A DNA stretch of 64,000 nucleotides from Pseudoalteromonas sp. T1lg23B. GTDB taxonomy: Bacteria > Pseudomonadota > Gammaproteobacteria > Enterobacterales > Alteromonadaceae. Below, piece by piece: positions 38,031-54,095 of this stretch; within the stretch, counting starts at the first letter, position 1, and the number at the start of each line of letters is the position of its first letter. The stretch spans positions 62,429 through 126,428 of the forward strand of contig NZ_PQBZ01000034.1 of NCBI RefSeq assembly GCF_002964665.1, read 5' to 3'. Made by a program: the position numbers and the translations under genes. The notes beneath the pieces are model-generated. The model was not told the origin of the DNA. It searched no databases and worked only from the letters and a program-made list of their open reading frames with translations.

Positions 38031-39194
38031 CTATTCAAACTCATCGTCTTCTTGTAAGTAATACGTTCCCTCACTAATCAGTTTAGTTAAGGTTTTCATA
38101 AATTCCAAACAACTAAATGAATCTTTAATTTGTGATACTGTAAATTCGTCTAGATCGGTTAACAGCTTTACACTGTCTAGAACTTCCAGTGGTAAAGTAT
38201 GGCTCTCTCCATTAACGCTTAGTAATATAGTGTCACTTAAAACTTGATATATTGAACGCACGCCACCAGCACGGACAATGACTTCTCCAGTTTCTAGGTA
38301 GTTTTTCAAGTCATCTATGTTCAAAGGGTTCTCTAGTGGGGCTAAGTCCATGTCATGTTTAGGTTGGCTAATCATGGTTCCAAACCAGTGTCTGAAAGTA
38401 TCATTATCAGAAAGGACGTTTTGCATGAGTTGACGTATATTAGCAATTTCAGTTTCGCTTATTTGGCCAATAGACGTTGCAATGTGTAAGTCTGGGTCAC
38501 TGTAACGTGTATTACCTAGCTCATGATCGATAAGATAATCTGCAAAGCTCGATATCAAATCTTTTTGGTCGGGCGCTCTGAAGCCAACTGAGTAGTTTAG
38601 CGCATTTTCTACCGCATATCCCTCATGAGGACAGCCAGGTGGAATGTATAGGATGTCACCTGGTTCTAATATGGTGTCAATAACTGCTTCAAAAGGCTCT
38701 ACTTGTAGTAGAGATTTATTCTGAGCAAACTGCTTTAAATTCTGATCAGGCAAGCCTACTCGCCAGTGCCTTTTCCCTTGGCCTTGAATAATGAACACAT
38801 CATACTGGTCTAAATGTGGTCCAACACCTCCGCCTGGGGTCGAATAACTCACCATTAAGTCATCAATGCGCCAGTTTGGGATAAATCTGAATGGTGTTAA
38901 TAACTGAGCTGCTTCAGGGTGCCAGTGATCAACAGCTTGCACTAAAAGAGTACTATTTTCAGGGGTTAATAGAGCAAAGTCAGCAAAGGGTCCATGGTGT
39001 GCTTGCCAGTCATCATTATGGTTAGTTATCAAACGAGATTCAATGCTGTCCTCCATCGCTAATCCAGCAAGTTCTTCTGGCTCTATGGGGTCAATAAAGT
39101 TGCTGAAGCCAGATTTGATTAGTAAAGGCTGCTTTTGCCAGTACTGTGATAAAAACTGCGCTGTGGTCAGGTTATTAATACTCAATTTGTACAT
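38031..39194 (-). CDS. roxA: Ribosomal protein L16 arginine hydroxylase RoxA (YcfD)
   Basis: A Fe(II)/2-oxoglutarate-dependent oxygenase of 387 residues that hydroxylates an arginine of ribosomal protein L16. The cupin/JmjC domain lies in about residues 90-220. Iron ligands are H127 and D129 (GPHLDQYDVF) and H190 (PPGCPHEGYAV), in line with H125, D127 and H187 of E. coli YcfD. The C-terminal winged-helix-like part completes the normal length. It lies downstream of purB, separated by a terminator. Confidence 0.92.
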   Translation of the reverse strand: MYKLSINNLTTAQFLSQYWQKQPLLIKSGFSNFIDPIEPEELAGLAMEDSIESRLITNHNDDWQAHHGPFADFALLTPENSTLLVQAVDHWHPEAAQLLTPFRFIPNWRIDDLMVSYSTPGGGVGPHLDQYDVFIIQGQGKRHWRVGLPDQNLKQFAQNKSLLQVEPFEAVIDTILEPGDILYIPPGCPHEGYAVENALNYSVGFRAPDQKDLISSFADYLIDHELGNTRYSDPDLHIATSIGQISETEIANIRQLMQNVLSDNDTFRHWFGTMISQPKHDMDLAPLENPLNIDDLKNYLETGEVIVRAGGVRSIYQVLSDTILLSVNGESHTLPLEVLDSVKLLTDLDEFTVSQIKDSFSCLEFMKTLTKLISEGTYYLQEDDEFE

Positions 39195-39205
39195 AATTTT
39201 TCCAT

Positions 39206-39237
39206 AAAAAAAGCGAAAGAAATGCTTCTTTCGCTTT
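39206..39237 (-). terminator. Terminator after purB, directly before roxA
   Basis: On the minus strand AAAGCGAAAGAA, loop gcat, TTCTTTCGCTTT and a run of T. The T-run ends about 12 bases before the roxA ATG, leaving little room for a separate roxA promoter downstream of it. Confidence 0.8.
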
Positions 39238-39258
39238 ATAGCTTAATTTGCTTATAAG

Positions 39259-41266
<2,008 letters not shown>

Positions 41267-41267
<1 letters not shown>

Positions 41268-42367
41268 TACTTAATCACCGAGTCAATAATGCCGCCGCCC
41301 AAACAAACTTCATTCGCGTAGAAGACGGCAGATTGGCCAGGCGTTACTGCTTTTTGTGGTTCATCAAACAGCACTCGCGCCATGCCGTCTTCACCGACAA
41401 GTAAAGTACATGGAATATCAGTTTGACGGTATCGAGTTTTTACGGTGCAGCGTGTAGTTCCTTTGGGGCCAATTCGGTCAACCCAATGAAGCTGGTTAGC
41501 ATTCAGACCGTTGCTGAATAGACGAGGGTGATCTTTACCTTGTCCAACAACTAATACGTTACGCTCAATGTCTTTATCAACAACATACCAAGGTTCGCCA
41601 TTGCCTTCTTTCATGCCACCAATTAGTAGACCTTTGCGCTGACCAAGGGTGTGATACATAAGGCCTTCATGCTCACCTACCTCGTTGCCTTCTGTATCTT
41701 CTATCTTGCCAGGTTGTGCGGGTAGAAACTTTTGTAGGAAGTCTTTAAATTTGCGCTCACCAATAAAACAAATTCCAGTGCTGTCTTTTTTGTCGTGAGT
41801 GATTAAGTCTTGCTCTTCTGCGATACGGCGTACTTCAGGTTTAGCAATATCACCAACAGGGAAGAGTGTTTGTGCGATATGTTCGTGGCTTAATGTGTAC
41901 AAGAAGTAGCTTTGATCTTTGTTATCGTCAAGGCCTCGACACATCACGAATTGACCATCACGTTCTTCTCTACGTACGTAATGACCCGTAGCGATGTAGT
42001 CGGCACCCAAGGCTTGTGCAGCGAACTCCAAAAACGCTTTGAACTTGATCTCTTTGTTACACATGATATCGGGGTTTGGCGTGCGGCCTGCTTTGTACTC
42101 CGCTAGGAAGTATTCGAATACATTATCCCAATATTCAGCAGCGAAGTTTACTGTATGAAGTTCAATGCCTAGTTTGTCACAGACAGCTTGCGCATCTTTT
42201 AGGTCTTCAGCGGCGGCGCAATATTCATCATTATCATCTTCTTCCCAGTTTTTCATGAACAGGCCTTCAACCTGATAGCCTTGCTCTTTTAATAGATATG
42301 CTGAAACAGAAGAATCTACACCGCCGGACATGCCAACGATGACTTTAATGTGACTATTATCGCTCAT
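41267..42367 (-). CDS. mnmA: tRNA-specific 2-thiouridylase MnmA
   Basis: The enzyme that thiolates U34 of Lys, Glu and Gln tRNAs. The 366-residue protein has the PP-loop [12 protein letters not shown] near residues 12-23 and the two catalytic cysteines in [12 protein letters not shown] (about 103) and [12 protein letters not shown] (about 200). The tRNA-binding HTLGQRKGL is also present. The first gene of the mnmA-hflD-purB run. Confidence 0.96.
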
Positions 42368-42449
42368 AATTTTTGCTGTAAATCTACCTGATGTGGAAAG
42401 GCCGTGATTATAGCACGCAAAAGCCCGCTGCTAAAAGTCGAGATCTCTA

Positions 42450-43091
42450 TCAATACTCGCTTAGCACCTTATATTCTCCATTTTTTAACCCCTCAAGAGA
42501 GTATTTTCCGATTTTCGCTCTAATTAGTCGCAAAGTTGGATGACCAACATGGGCTGTCATTCTTCGCACTTGACGGTTTTTCCCTTCACTGATGCTAATA
42601 CTCAACCATGTTGTGGGAATATTGGCACGTTCGCGAATTGGCGGAGTTCTTGGCCAAATATCAGGTTCATCGATCACTTTGACGGTTGCGGGTCGAGTCA
42701 TGCCATCTTTGAGTTCCACTCCGTCAGTGAGAGCTTTTATGGCCTCAAATGAAGGGACGCCTTCAACCTGCACCCAGTAAGTTTTAGTGGTTTTCTGATT
42801 TGGATTGGTTAATTTATGCTGTAGCTTCCCACAGTTGGTCAATAGCAATAAACCTTCACTGTCTCTGTCTAAGCGACCAGCCGCATAGACATTTTTTTCC
42901 TGAATGTAATTGGCCAGCGTTGCTCGGTTAGCATCATCAGTGAATTGACATAACACGTCATAGGGTTTGTTGAACAAAATCACTTTCACTTGTTCTGGAG
43001 GTATAGCTGGTTTGACAGGGCGCTTTCTGTGAAGCTTGCTCCCAGGCTTAGTTTTATTACTCTTATCGAACTGTTTACGGGCTTTATTCAT
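42450..43091 (-). CDS. rluE: 23S rRNA pseudouridine synthase RluE
   Basis: A pseudouridine synthase of 213 residues of the RsuA/RluB/E/F group; E. coli RluE (217 residues) modifies U2457 of 23S rRNA. The catalytic aspartate is in [17 protein letters not shown], and the [11 protein letters not shown] and [23 protein letters not shown] segments are diagnostic. No S4 domain is present, in agreement with RluE. The start at 43091 gives the normal length and has GGTGAAG upstream; a start 19 codons earlier would add residues not seen in the family. Confidence 0.92.
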   Translation of the reverse strand: MNKARKQFDKSNKTKPGSKLHRKRPVKPAIPPEQVKVILFNKPYDVLCQFTDDANRATLANYIQEKNVYAAGRLDRDSEGLLLLTNCGKLQHKLTNPNQKTTKTYWVQVEGVPSFEAIKALTDGVELKDGMTRPATVKVIDEPDIWPRTPPIRERANIPTTWLSISISEGKNRQVRRMTAHVGHPTLRLIRAKIGKYSLEGLKNGEYKVLSEY

Positions 43092-43237
43092 TTCTTCACC
43101 GATTGATTGTAACGCTACGAATTGTAACACTCCCCGCCATAGCAACAAAGAACCTGCTGATACAATGTTTAGCGTGACAAATGAATATAATGTAACTAAC
43201 TTATAAACATGAATTTAAAGTAATTTGATATGTGACT

Positions 43238-45262
43238 ATGACTAATGCATCTGCCGTTCATTTTATCTCTGTGTTGAGTGTGTTGACGGTACTTAACTGT
43301 GTTGCAGAAGAAGATATATATGGTTTGTCACTTGAAGAGTTACAAAACGTTTCCGTGACTATCGCAACCAAGACGGATACTCAACTTAGATACACACCGT
43401 CTACAGTAAGTTATTTCTCGAAGCAGCAAATTCAACAGTTAGGTATTGAAACACTGAGCGAGTTATTTGCACATATTCCCGGATTTTATTCAATGTATAA
43501 CTCAGTTGAAGGGAACCAGTCCTACTTGATCACAAGGGGGCACCCCCAAAAGTACGCTAACACGCTGCTAGTATTGATCAACGGTCAACGGTTGAATGAA
43601 GATTACACAGGCGGCATAAATTATATAGACAGGTTTGTGAGTTTACACAACGTCGAGAAAGTTGAGGTCATTCGTGGACCAGGGTCAACCTTATATGGTT
43701 CAAATGCTTTCAATGGTGTAATTAACATCGTAACTAAGATTGAAAATAACATTGAAGTTGCACTTGGTTCTTTTGACAGGCGAGAAATCAATGGTGGTTA
43801 TCGCTATCATGGTGAGAAGCTATCATTTGGTATTGATGCGCGCCTTTATGAGGATGATGGTGATACTTTAGGCAACGTATTTGATAGGTTTAACTTACAA
43901 ACAACTACCAATGACGCGCATCAGGCCAATCAAGTTGAAGCTTTTATCTCTTTCGCAGGTTTTACGCTCAGAAACCACTATTTAAATTCAAAGCGAAAAA
44001 ATCATTACCTATTTCGTCGTTTGAGAGATGGAACGGCGGAGCTGGAAACTAAACATTGGTTATCTCGACTAGAGTATCAAAATAGTCAAAATGAAGACTG
44101 GATGCTCAAGACCGGTTTTGAGTATTCAAAAGCAAAGCGCAAATCTCTCACAGCGCTTGAACTTCAAGGAACGGGTCCCTTTGTACCAGCCGACTTTCTA
44201 TTTGGTGAAAATTTTACTCACGACTCTTACCGTGCGAATGTTGATTTCAGTTACCAATTATTTGATGATCATAGAGTTTCATCGGGTCTTGAGTTGGTTC
44301 GCTCTCAGGTGCCAGGTGGATATTTACGAAGTAATTACAATATCTTTGGCGATCTTGAATACTTTGGTGACGTTGTAGAACTCACCGAGCCACAGCAGCG
44401 AATTATTTTAGATAAGGAACGTCGTATTAAAATGGCGTATGTCCAATGGGAGTCGATATGGAACGAGAATTGGCGCTCAACAATAGGGCTACGCAGAGAC
44501 TCATACAATGATGTGGCGAATAGAACTAATCCTCGAGCCGCGTTAATCTATGCGCCCAATGACCAGCATACCTTTAAAGTAATTTATGGTGAGGCATATC
44601 GGGTTCCATCACTAGGTGACTTGTACGACGAAGAAAGTGGCTTAACTTTTGGAAATCAAAACCTACAGCCAACAACGCTTAAGGCATTAGAGCTGGTACA
44701 TCAATACGTAGGTGAGGATTTTTCTATTAGTACCAGTGTGTTTAGAAACGACATCGATGACCTGATAGATTTTCGTGTAGATGGCGATAATGTGTTTTTA
44801 GATAATATTGCTAGCAACTCTGCCAGAGGAGTGGAAATTGACTGGCAATTAAGGCTATTTGCTAAAGTACAGTTAAAAGGGTTTATTACTCATTTGTTTA
44901 GCAATCAAACCCGAATCGAGGCTGAGCAACAAACAACACCATCGCACTTACTCGTTCCCAGAACGTATAGCATGACTTCTCTTGTGTATTATCCGAATCA
45001 GAACTTGAGTGTGTCAGTGTCAGTAAATGGTAGGGGGGCGGTAGAAGTATTGTCCGATAAAGACTCAAGTACGGTAGTATCGGCTGCTGTTAATTACCAA
45101 CTTAATGACAACATGTCATTATCACTGGATGTGAACAACGCATTAGATTCAAATTACAGCACTAGTGCTATTATTCCATTTGGCGAAAAGAGCAATCAAC
45201 CTTTTGGAGAATACCAAGCTAGAGGGCGTAACGTGTCACTGTCTTACCGATATCAGTTTTAA
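43238..45262 (+). CDS. TonB-dependent outer-membrane receptor
   Basis: An outer-membrane receptor of about 674 residues. After a short signal peptide (hydrophobic part about residues 5-22) comes the plug domain, with TIATKTDTQLRYTPSTVSYFS, VLINGQRLNEDY and the typical VEKVEVIRGPGSTLYGSNAFNGVINIVTK. The beta-barrel follows, ending in an aromatic residue (YRYQF). The family takes up iron chelates, vitamin B12 or sugars; the ligand cannot be read from the sequence, and no uptake partner lies nearby. A GTG two codons upstream is an alternative start. A terminator follows. Confidence 0.9.
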   Translation: MTNASAVHFISVLSVLTVLNCVAEEDIYGLSLEELQNVSVTIATKTDTQLRYTPSTVSYFSKQQIQQLGIETLSELFAHIPGFYSMYNSVEGNQSYLITRGHPQKYANTLLVLINGQRLNEDYTGGINYIDRFVSLHNVEKVEVIRGPGSTLYGSNAFNGVINIVTKIENNIEVALGSFDRREINGGYRYHGEKLSFGIDARLYEDDGDTLGNVFDRFNLQTTTNDAHQANQVEAFISFAGFTLRNHYLNSKRKNHYLFRRLRDGTAELETKHWLSRLEYQNSQNEDWMLKTGFEYSKAKRKSLTALELQGTGPFVPADFLFGENFTHDSYRANVDFSYQLFDDHRVSSGLELVRSQVPGGYLRSNYNIFGDLEYFGDVVELTEPQQRIILDKERRIKMAYVQWESIWNENWRSTIGLRRDSYNDVANRTNPRAALIYAPNDQHTFKVIYGEAYRVPSLGDLYDEESGLTFGNQNLQPTTLKALELVHQYVGEDFSISTSVFRNDIDDLIDFRVDGDNVFLDNIASNSARGVEIDWQLRLFAKVQLKGFITHLFSNQTRIEAEQQTTPSHLLVPRTYSMTSLVYYPNQNLSVSVSVNGRGAVEVLSDKDSSTVVSAAVNYQLNDNMSLSLDVNNALDSNYSTSAIIPFGEKSNQPFGEYQARGRNVSLSYRYQF

Positions 45263-45276
45263 CATATCTAAATAAT

Positions 45277-45304
45277 AAAAAAGCCTGCACGAGCAGGCTT
45301 TTTT
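45277..45304. terminator. Bidirectional terminator between the receptor gene and icd
   Basis: An A-run, GCCTGC, loop acga, GCAGGC and a T-run between convergent genes. Confidence 0.9.
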
Positions 45305-45323
45305 ATTTTGTTGAACGGTATAC

Positions 45324-47597
<2,274 letters not shown>

Positions 47598-47600
47598 CTA

Positions 47601-47617
47601 TGTTGCCTAAGGCAACA
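47601..47617. promoter_or_regulatory. 17-bp palindrome upstream of icd
   Basis: TGTTGCCT-A-AGGCAACA has perfect 8-bp arms around one base. It lies 55-71 bases upstream of the icd start, where an operator is expected. No T-run follows. The binding protein is not recognised. Confidence 0.5.
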
Positions 47618-47814
47618 GGTTATAGCAAGTTTGTTAGATATTTTCACTTTGCACGTAAATAAAAATATCTAACCTACCTAACGACAACGAGCGCTATTGT
47701 AGCAAGCAAAATAGATGAGGGCTAATTAGAAATTTTAAAGGGGAAGGGATAAAAATTATAAGGAATATGAAGCGAGCAGCAATTGCAGCCCGCTTCTGAT
47801 AGCCAAAACTACAA

Positions 47815-48033
47815 CTAAGCTAACTCTTCATCGCGTGGCGCGATGTTGGTAGCGTGGAGACCTTTAGGACCTTCTTGTAGCTCGAATGTTACATCCTGAC
47901 CAGCTTTAAGCGTTTTGTATCCATCCATTACAATCGTTGAGTAATGGGCGAAGATATCTTCCTCACTGCCGTCTTCTACGATGAAACCAAACCCTTTGGC
48001 ATTGTTGAACCATTTGACTTTTCCGCAAGCCAT
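47815..48033 (-). CDS. cspD: Cold-shock domain protein, CspD-like
   Basis: A protein of 72 residues made of one cold-shock domain. RNA-binding motifs are GKVKWFNNAKGFGFI (RNP1) and DIFAHYS (RNP2). The extended acidic C-terminus (APRDEELA) and the position divergent from clpS-clpA mark it as CspD, which in E. coli inhibits DNA replication in stationary phase. AGAAGGATG precedes the start. Confidence 0.88.
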   Translation of the reverse strand: MACGKVKWFNNAKGFGFIVEDGSEEDIFAHYSTIVMDGYKTLKAGQDVTFELQEGPKGLHATNIAPRDEELA

Positions 48034-48232
48034 ACTTCTACATCCTTCTATAAGTTGACTAATTTAGTTAATCTAAACTTTATAATTTGCTAGACTGCCC
48101 ATAGATTAAGCAATCTAATAGGACTGTAGTTTATATGAGCAGTCAGTCAAGTTTTTTAACGTATTTTTTAACATTTTATTTATTTTTTAATTCAAGTTTG
48201 CTTGAGTTACCAAGACAAGACTATATTTAATT

Positions 48233-48550
48233 ATGAGTGGGACGAAAGAATCAGGTGTGATAGACACGGTACGCGAAAGTGCGAAGCAAAAGCTAAGCCC
48301 GCCGCGTAAGTACAAGGTCATTTTGAATAACGACGATTACACGCCAATGGAATTTGTGATTGAAGTTTTAATGACTTTTTTTAATATGGATAGCGAAAGA
48401 GCAACTGAGGTGATGCTGAAAGTGCATCATGAGGGAAAAGCTGTATGTGGTATATATCCTGCAGATATTGCCCACACCAAGGCTGAGCAGGTCAATCGTT
48501 ACGCTCGCGACCATGAGCATCCGTTGCTTTGTAGTTGTGAGCATGAATAA
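48233..48550 (+). CDS. clpS: ATP-dependent Clp protease adaptor ClpS
   Basis: The N-end-rule adaptor that brings substrates with N-terminal Leu, Phe, Trp or Tyr to ClpA. The 105-residue protein has the binding-pocket segment [15 protein letters not shown], the [19 protein letters not shown] region, and a disordered N-terminal tail. clpA follows in the usual order. The genes bpt and aat, which add such N-terminal residues, are a few kilobases downstream. Confidence 0.95.
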   Translation: MSGTKESGVIDTVRESAKQKLSPPRKYKVILNNDDYTPMEFVIEVLMTFFNMDSERATEVMLKVHHEGKAVCGIYPADIAHTKAEQVNRYARDHEHPLLCSCEHE

Positions 48551-48579
48551 CCTTATTAATTCTCGTTTGGGGGTTGCCA

Positions 48580-50844
48580 ATGCTAAATAAAGATCTAGAA
48601 GTTACCTTAAACGCCGCTTTTCGCGAGGCGCGTACGCGTCGCCATGAATTCATGACAGTTGAACATTTATTATTGGCGCTAATCGATAACCCATCCGCAG
48701 GAGAAGCGTTAGGCGCCTGTGGAGTGGACATAGAAAATTTGAAACGGGAATTGTCAGAATTTATTGACGAAACAACGCCGGTTATTCCCGATTTAGAAGA
48801 AGATAGAGAAACACAGCCAACGTTAGGTTTCCAGCGCGTGTTACAGCGTGCAGTGTTCCACGTACAATCATCAGGCCGGAGCGAAGTTACCGGTGTGAAC
48901 GTGCTGGTAGCAATTTTTTCAGAGCAAGAAAGTCAAGCAGTTTACTTGCTGAAAAAGAGTGATATTAGCCGTCTCGATATTGTTAATTTTATTTCCCATG
49001 GCATTTCAAAAGTTGATGAGGAATCGGACCACGATGATCATGAAGACATTCATGAAGATTCGAACGATGTTCAAAACGAAGAGAAAACTAAACTTGAGAA
49101 CTTTACAACCAATCTCAATGCACTAGCGCAAGCGGGACAAGTAGATCCGTTGGTGGGCCGTGATGATGAAGTTGAACGTACAGTTCAAGTTTTGTGTCGT
49201 CGTAAGAAAAACAACCCATTGCTTGTTGGTGAAGCTGGGGTAGGGAAGACCGCCATCGCTGAAGGGCTTGCATATCGTATTATCAACAAGCAAGTTCCAG
49301 AAGTAATCGAGGATGCGGTTGTTTATTCGCTTGATATGGGTGCCTTGCTCGCTGGGACTAAATACCGAGGAGATTTTGAGAAACGCTTCAAGGCGCTGCT
49401 CAAAGAGTTACAGTCTAAACCTCAAGCAATATTATTTATTGATGAGATACACACTATCATAGGTGCGGGAGCCGCGTCTGGTGGGGTGATGGATGCATCA
49501 AACCTAATCAAACCACTTCTGTCTAGCGGTCAGCTCCGTTGTATGGGTTCGACCACCTATACTGAATTCAAGAATATCTTCGAAAAAGATCGGGCTTTAG
49601 TTCGCCGATTCCAGAAAATTGATGTGGTTGAGCCGAGTGTGGCGGACACCACAAAAATTTTGTATGGCCTTAAAGAGCGCTATGAAGAGCATCATGGTAT
49701 TCGCTATACACAAAAGGCACTGAGAGCTGCTGCTGAGCTCAGTGCGAAATATATCAATGAACGTCATTTACCAGATAAAGCAATCGATGTAATTGATGAA
49801 GCTGGTGCTAATCAGCGGTTGCAACCAGCATCAAGACGCAAGAAAACAATCGGTGTTTCTGATATTGAGATGATTGTTTCAAAAATAGCGAGAATTCCTC
49901 AGCAAAGTGTTTCTAACAGTGATAAAGAAACTTTGAAGAACTTAGATCGCAATTTGAAAATGCTCGTGTTTGGTCAAGATCAATCTATCGATGCGCTAAC
50001 GTCAGCGATACGTTTATCTCGTTCAGGTCTTGCCAATGAAGATAAACCAATAGGTTCATTCTTATTTGCTGGTCCTACAGGTGTTGGTAAAACTGAAGTA
50101 ACAAAACAGCTTGCCAAATGTATGGGTGTTGAGTTTATTCGCTTTGATATGTCGGAATACTCAGAACGCCATGCGATTAGTCGATTGATCGGTGCTCCTC
50201 CTGGCTATGTTGGCTTTGAACAAGGTGGTTTGTTGACAGATGCAGTGATCAAACATCCGCACTCTGTGGTGCTTTTGGATGAAATTGAGAAAGCGCATCC
50301 AGATATTTACAATATCTTACTTCAAGTAATGGATCACGGAACATTAACTGACAATAACGGCCGTAAGGCTGATTTCAGAAATGTGGTTGTGGTAATGACT
50401 ACTAATGCAGGTGTACAAGAAACCATTCGCAAATCAATCGGTTTTCAAGAGCAAGACCATTCGCATGACGCGATGGTTGAGATCAATAAGGTGTTTACTC
50501 CCGAGTTTAGAAACCGATTAGATAACATCATTTGGTTTAATCACCTTGAAAAAGAAGTTATTTTGCAAGTTGTTGATAAGTTTGTAGTAGAGCTACAAGC
50601 ACAGCTTGATAAAAAGTCTGTGAACTTGGAGCTTACTTCTGCGGCACGTGAGTGGCTTGGTGACCTTGGCTATGATAAAGCGATGGGAGCAAGGCCTATG
50701 GCAAGAGTCATTCAGGACAAGCTTAAGAAGCCATTGGCAAACGAAATTTTGTTTGGCAAGTTGAGTGAAGGCGGTAGTGTCAAAGTTGGTGTTAAAGGTG
50801 GTGAGTTAGATTTTAGATATGAGTCTAACTTAGTATCGGCATAG
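48580..50844 (+). CDS. clpA: ATP-dependent Clp protease ATP-binding subunit ClpA
   Basis: The unfoldase partner of ClpP, 754 residues. An N-terminal repeat domain (about 1-145, ClpS binding) is followed by an acidic linker rich in D, E and H. The first AAA+ module has Walker [14 protein letters not shown], and the second has [12 protein letters not shown]. The ClpP-binding loop is expected in the second module (NIGFGN-type, here [12 protein letters not shown]). The ATG at 48580 is used because GGGGG lies six bases before it. A terminator follows. Confidence 0.96.
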   Translation: MLNKDLEVTLNAAFREARTRRHEFMTVEHLLLALIDNPSAGEALGACGVDIENLKRELSEFIDETTPVIPDLEEDRETQPTLGFQRVLQRAVFHVQSSGRSEVTGVNVLVAIFSEQESQAVYLLKKSDISRLDIVNFISHGISKVDEESDHDDHEDIHEDSNDVQNEEKTKLENFTTNLNALAQAGQVDPLVGRDDEVERTVQVLCRRKKNNPLLVGEAGVGKTAIAEGLAYRIINKQVPEVIEDAVVYSLDMGALLAGTKYRGDFEKRFKALLKELQSKPQAILFIDEIHTIIGAGAASGGVMDASNLIKPLLSSGQLRCMGSTTYTEFKNIFEKDRALVRRFQKIDVVEPSVADTTKILYGLKERYEEHHGIRYTQKALRAAAELSAKYINERHLPDKAIDVIDEAGANQRLQPASRRKKTIGVSDIEMIVSKIARIPQQSVSNSDKETLKNLDRNLKMLVFGQDQSIDALTSAIRLSRSGLANEDKPIGSFLFAGPTGVGKTEVTKQLAKCMGVEFIRFDMSEYSERHAISRLIGAPPGYVGFEQGGLLTDAVIKHPHSVVLLDEIEKAHPDIYNILLQVMDHGTLTDNNGRKADFRNVVVVMTTNAGVQETIRKSIGFQEQDHSHDAMVEINKVFTPEFRNRLDNIIWFNHLEKEVILQVVDKFVVELQAQLDKKSVNLELTSAAREWLGDLGYDKAMGARPMARVIQDKLKKPLANEILFGKLSEGGSVKVGVKGGELDFRYESNLVSA

Positions 50845-50863
50845 TGTCAGAACGTTAAGTGTC

Positions 50864-50891
50864 AAAAAGCCTAGCAAATGCTAGGCTTTTT
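50864..50891 (+). terminator. Terminator after clpA
   Basis: AAAAAGCCTAGCA, two-base loop, TGCTAGGCTTTTT: a near-perfect stem with flanking A and T runs. Confidence 0.9.
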
Positions 50892-51015
50892 GTTATATAT
50901 CGAATACTCACCGATAATCACTGTAACTTGTCATTTAAATGCAGTAGGCAAATGCAAGCGACGTATACAACCTAAAGTTGTAGGCTTATTTACGGCAGGT
51001 TTCTACACGGTTCGA

Positions 51016-51321
<306 letters not shown>

Positions 51322-51376
51322 TTATTTAAATAGCCAATTTAGGCTCTTTTGCCTTTATGAGGCACAGTTCGTCCAA

Positions 51377-52093
51377 TTATGAAGGCGAATCTTGGTCAAC
51401 CCACACATCGTTTACAAATCTTTGAGCAGGTAAAAATTGGGACTTATAGCGCATTTTTTTACAGCTATCGATTTGGTAGCCCAAATAGACAAATTCTTTG
51501 TCTAATTTTTTGGCGTGTTCAATCTGCGCCATTATCATGATATTACCCAGGCTAAAACGTTCATATTCAGGGTCAAAAAATGTGTAAATGGCTGATAATG
51601 CGTTTGGCATGGTATCGGTCACTGCAACAGCAATGAGCGAGTCATGATGCCAAAGCTCAATGAAGGAAATAGGCAACCATTGGCAGAACAAGAAGCTCTC
51701 GTATTGCAGTTTGTTAGGAGGGTACATACTGCCATCATTATGTCGAAGTGAAATGTATTTTTCATATAACGGATAATACTCATTCCGTTCTTTATGACTG
51801 ACCGTAAATGAGTAATCCCCAGTTATCTTACGAAATTTACGTTTTTGTGATTTGGAAGGGGTGAAAAGTTTGGCTGGAATACGAACAGACTGACACGCGC
51901 TACACTTTGGACAATGTGGGCGGTAAATCTGATCACCACTTCTTCTAAAACCCAACTCTAACAGCGCTTCAAAACGTGCTGGGGTGTAACAGCTCGGATC
52001 GAGAATAACTAATAACTGTTCGTTTTGTTGAGGTAGGTAACTGCAACTAAATTGCTGACTTAAACCAATTTTAGAGGGGAAGTGTTCAGTCAT
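51377..52093 (-). CDS. bpt: Aspartate/glutamate leucyltransferase Bpt
   Basis: A protein of 238 residues that adds leucine from Leu-tRNA to N-terminal Asp or Glu of proteins, marking them for ClpS/ClpA. The cysteine-rich motif HCPKCSACQSVRIP and the GNAT-like core with WHHDSLIAVAVTDTMPNALSAIYTFFDPE are diagnostic. The start at 52093 overlaps the aat stop by 8 bases, giving tight coupling. An in-frame ATG eight codons upstream is less likely. Confidence 0.93.
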   Translation of the reverse strand: MTEHFPSKIGLSQQFSCSYLPQQNEQLLVILDPSCYTPARFEALLELGFRRSGDQIYRPHCPKCSACQSVRIPAKLFTPSKSQKRKFRKITGDYSFTVSHKERNEYYPLYEKYISLRHNDGSMYPPNKLQYESFLFCQWLPISFIELWHHDSLIAVAVTDTMPNALSAIYTFFDPEYERFSLGNIMIMAQIEHAKKLDKEFVYLGYQIDSCKKMRYKSQFLPAQRFVNDVWVDQDSPS

Positions 52094-52802
52094 AAATGTC
52101 GTCCAATGTTTGAGCAAGCCACATTGTTTTTGGCACGTTAAATTGTGCCGCTATGTTAAGTCTAGTCAAGAATTCGTCACGGGATATAACTTTTGCACCT
52201 AAACTTGTTAAATAAGGGTTTTCTAATTGGCAGTCAATGAAATGGGCATCATGCCTTTTCAGCCAGTTGGTTAATGCCCACATAGCTAATTTAGACGCAT
52301 TGGGCTGATGAAAGAACATTGACTCGCCACAAAACACCCCAGATTGCATTACACCGTACAGGCCGCCAATAAGGTGGTTACCTTGCCAAAGCTCCAAACT
52401 ATGCGCCAACCCATGCTCGTGAGCGTTTTGATAGGCCAACAACATATCACTGTTTATCCAAGTTCCTTCTTTGTGTATACGTTGCATCCGACATGCGTTG
52501 ATAACGTCACGAAACGCAGTATTAACAGTAACAACGGGATTTAATTGGCGCTGAGCCTTTCTCAAAGAACGACTGATGTGAAAATCGTCAAGTTCTATGA
52601 TCCCTCTGTTGCTAGGTGACCACCACATGATGGGTTCGTTTTCATTGAACCAAGGAAATATACCATTGGCATAGGCTACTTTTAATCGTGCAATGTTCAA
52701 ACACCCGCCAATCGCTAACAATCCGTCAGGGTCTTTTAATGCATATTTACATGGCGGAAAAAAAGTGTCGTGTAGGTTCAGATGGAATAGTTGTTGTGTC
52801 AT
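52086..52802 (-). CDS. aat: Leucyl/phenylalanyl-tRNA-protein transferase
   Basis: The N-end-rule enzyme that adds Leu or Phe to N-terminal Lys or Arg. The 238-residue protein has FPPCKYALKDPDGLLAIGG, the GIFPWFNENEPIMWWSP segment and FIDCQLENPYLTSLGA, all family hallmarks. It is the first gene of the aat-bpt pair, next to trxB, as in E. coli where aat lies near infA and trxB. Confidence 0.96.
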   Translation of the reverse strand: MTQQLFHLNLHDTFFPPCKYALKDPDGLLAIGGCLNIARLKVAYANGIFPWFNENEPIMWWSPSNRGIIELDDFHISRSLRKAQRQLNPVVTVNTAFRDVINACRMQRIHKEGTWINSDMLLAYQNAHEHGLAHSLELWQGNHLIGGLYGVMQSGVFCGESMFFHQPNASKLAMWALTNWLKRHDAHFIDCQLENPYLTSLGAKVISRDEFLTRLNIAAQFNVPKTMWLAQTLDDIYD

Positions 52803-52856
52803 ATAAAGACGTAATGGCTTCTGATATAGCTAAAATAGCGTAAAACAGTGATAAAT

Positions 52857-52884
52857 AAAATGGGAGCATTGGCTCCCATTTTTT
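52857..52884. terminator. Terminator between trxB and aat
   Basis: AAAATGGGAGC, loop attg, GCTCCCATTTTTT. It follows the trxB stop by a few bases on the minus strand. Confidence 0.85.
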
Positions 52885-52887
52885 GGT

Positions 52888-53844
<957 letters not shown>

Positions 53845-54058
53845 TTATTCCTAAAATTAACATACCGAGAATCAATGAGGTCGATTCTATGTAATTCAAC
53901 CTAGATGTAAAATAAAACTGCAATTTCATTTTTCCTTAAATCGTACAGTTGTCAAAAATACTGTACTTGATGGATATTTAAGCCATCAGAGGCAAAACTA
54001 ACGCTATTCGATGACCAAATTGTTTTTTTTTGGTATGTTCATAGCAATTTTGTTTCGT

Positions 54059-54074
54059 TATTCTCTAGAGAATA
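54059..54074. promoter_or_regulatory. 16-bp perfect palindrome upstream of pssA
   Basis: TATTCTCTAGAGAATA is its own reverse complement and ends 21 bases before the pssA ATG. The position fits an operator or a leader element. The partner is not known. Confidence 0.5.
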
Positions 54075-54095
54075 GCCCCTAACGAATAGGTATTT

